A stretch of DNA of 64,000 nt from Modestobacter roseus (GTDB taxonomy: Bacteria > Actinomycetota > Actinomycetes > Mycobacteriales > Geodermatophilaceae): the NCBI RefSeq assembly GCF_007994135.1, contig NZ_VLKF01000001.1:496001-560000 (forward strand). Direction: 5' to 3'. The notes below the pieces were generated by a model. The model was not told the DNA's origin and searched no databases. It saw nothing but the letters and a program-made list of their open reading frames with translations. Shown piece after piece: positions 63,901 through 64,000 of this stretch. Position 1 is the first letter of the stretch. Each line of letters begins with the position of its first letter. Both the position numbers and the translations under genes were made by a program.

Positions 63901-64000
63901 GTCGTCCATCTCGACGTCGCCCACCGCGGGGTGGGCACGGCGCTGCTCGGCCCGGACACACGGAAGCCCTACCGGCTGTCGAGTCGTGAGCACGCCTGGG
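60991..64000 (+). CDS. Glycoside hydrolase family 2 (beta-galactosidase type), 3' end outside window
   Basis: An open frame of 1003 codons runs from the GTG at 60991 to the end of the window. The LacZ layout is visible: sugar-binding domain (DGLWDFQLLPSP, PTGVYRRTVSL), Ig-like domains, then the barrel with acid/base Glu483 in WSLGNETGYG and nucleophile Glu553 in LITCEYAYSQGNS, plus FIWQFTDHALD. The C-terminal small-chain domain includes WVGLGPWENYPDR and LPQENGTRGGV. Only the last few residues should be missing. It is translationally coupled to the GH1 gene. Confidence 0.92.
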   Translation, partial: MTPEATAVPLPAPTDDTGLHAVGRLPMHSLRREPEVPLDGLWDFQLLPSPTAARSNRWATVQVPELWTMREPADPPHYTNVPMPFDEVPPAVPRANPTGVYRRTVSLSLRPGRRTVLHVGAAEGLLRAFVNGRPVGLSSDSHLAAEFDVTDAVVEGPNTVELVVSKWSAVSYLEDQDQWWQAGISRSVFLYSVPEVHLADLRVVADLDPATGRGSLQATVQTNGLAHLRDVEHTLQVEVLGRTEEVPVAPRVTAPTLPRGGDDRSTRPEPRLPADFMDLVSLNAASAPIPPEFRATPGMLGQQHRSSSPAGTAVVFLGDLDVRPWSAETPHLEELVVRLVDGGGEVVDETRTRIGFRRVRIEGPDLLVNGRRVLIQGVNRHDVDPCTGRVLSQERQLAELSLLKRCNVNAIRTAHYPNDPSFLDLCDRLGFYVVDEADVEGHAFASTIADDPPYLGAIVERVQRMVARDRNHPSVILWSLGNETGYGAAHDAAAAWVRHADPTRPVHYEGAVATDWHGGRAATDVVCPMYPTFDALRAYSADERTDRPLITCEYAYSQGNSTGGLAEYWELFESLPGLQGGFIWQFTDHALDPDGDGRHRYGGDFGDEPNNGPTLLNGVVFADLTPKPALYEARGLFSPVRLLSGADEALSGRVRLRNRQSFADLSGFELELRVETTAGPLGAVLVPTPDVAAGAEGGLVLPASVCDLLRSPAALALTLAVRTRGDALWAPSRTEVALQQVVLPRRPVPLPAGHAPEAEVRGDGAVEHPVLHRAPRLCLWRALTDNDRSFALDQRFVRSGFFRLTPTGTDVDRSAHGTVVTTRYAAAFGDEVVHRRTVRTIGPGDWVLREEVSLPEGTTDGLRVGVEFELVDGFEQAQWVGLGPWENYPDRAASALLGAWASPIDDLAVPYVLPQENGTRGGVTELRLSGPAGEVRAVSPTPLHLNVSRYTVDQLEGAAHWWELPPSRTTVVHLDVAHRGVGTALLGPDTRKPYRLSSREHAW

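Noticed and set aside
60871-63993. A 1040-codon open frame on the minus strand
   Set aside because: It lies opposite the GH1 and GH2 genes, whose catalytic motifs are intact; its own composition is low-complexity.

Overview
The window is very GC-rich, densely coded DNA from an actinobacterium. Mycothiol-linked genes (an Rv2466c-type reductase and a broken maleylpyruvate-isomerase-like gene), a GlbO globin, EttA, GAF-ANTAR and partner-switching regulators, and frequent GTG and apparently leaderless starts suggest a Geodermatophilaceae-like organism (Modestobacter, Blastococcus or Geodermatophilus). The family assignment is inference; no rRNA or other decisive marker is present.

Region 1 (1-44 kb) looks like core chromosome. 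It opens with the tail of a flavoprotein oxidoreductase and an NAD kinase. Next come hydrolases, a lipoprotein and a signalling cluster: a PAS-GGDEF-EAL protein, a STAS protein, a MEDS-HATPase protein and a GAF-ANTAR protein. A tRNA-Arg(TCT), an SSB paralogue and EttA follow. Then come metabolic and transport genes (MOSC, BioY, GH13 glucosidase, GlbO, MFS, MscS, an S9 peptidase, an HNH nuclease, kynureninase, amidase). A block resembling the mycobacterial Rv2468c-Rv2465c neighbourhood (DUF5130, PepN, Rv2466c-like, RpiB) is split by an SDR, an MBL hydrolase and a PAS-GAF-SpoIIE phosphatase. After a disrupted mycothiol-dependent isomerase gene come an Eis-like acetyltransferase, a two-component pair, a large lipoprotein, a SigG-type ECF sigma factor with VOC and DHFR-like neighbours, and a TetR/membrane-protein pair with two matching operator-like sites.

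Region 2 (about 43.7 kb to the end) looks like an acquired accessory region. Its left edge is a 54-nt 3' fragment of a tRNA-Gly(TCC) gene that lacks the 5' half, followed by a sigma-factor fragment. This is the usual scar of tRNA-targeted integration. Inside are 6-phosphogluconate dehydrogenase, an SDR with an unusual N-terminal domain, a decayed luciferase-like monooxygenase gene and about 1.5 kb without intact genes. Then follow a family-5 ABC importer (binding protein, permease, fused permease-ATPase, ATPase), a Gfo/Idh/MocA oxidoreductase with a TetR regulator, and four glycoside hydrolases (GH3, GH43, GH1 and a GH2 that runs off the window).

The second region reads as one uptake-and-digestion system for a plant-type oligosaccharide. 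Solute is bound and imported, then trimmed in the cytoplasm by the GH3, GH43, GH1 and GH2 enzymes, none of which shows a signal peptide. The sugar may be oxidised by the Gfo/Idh protein and the SDR and drained through the pentose phosphate pathway. Two closely matching promoter/operator segments, one upstream of GH3 and one upstream of GH1, suggest shared control, probably by the adjacent TetR protein. No CRISPR array, phage genes, transposase or recognisable defence system was found.
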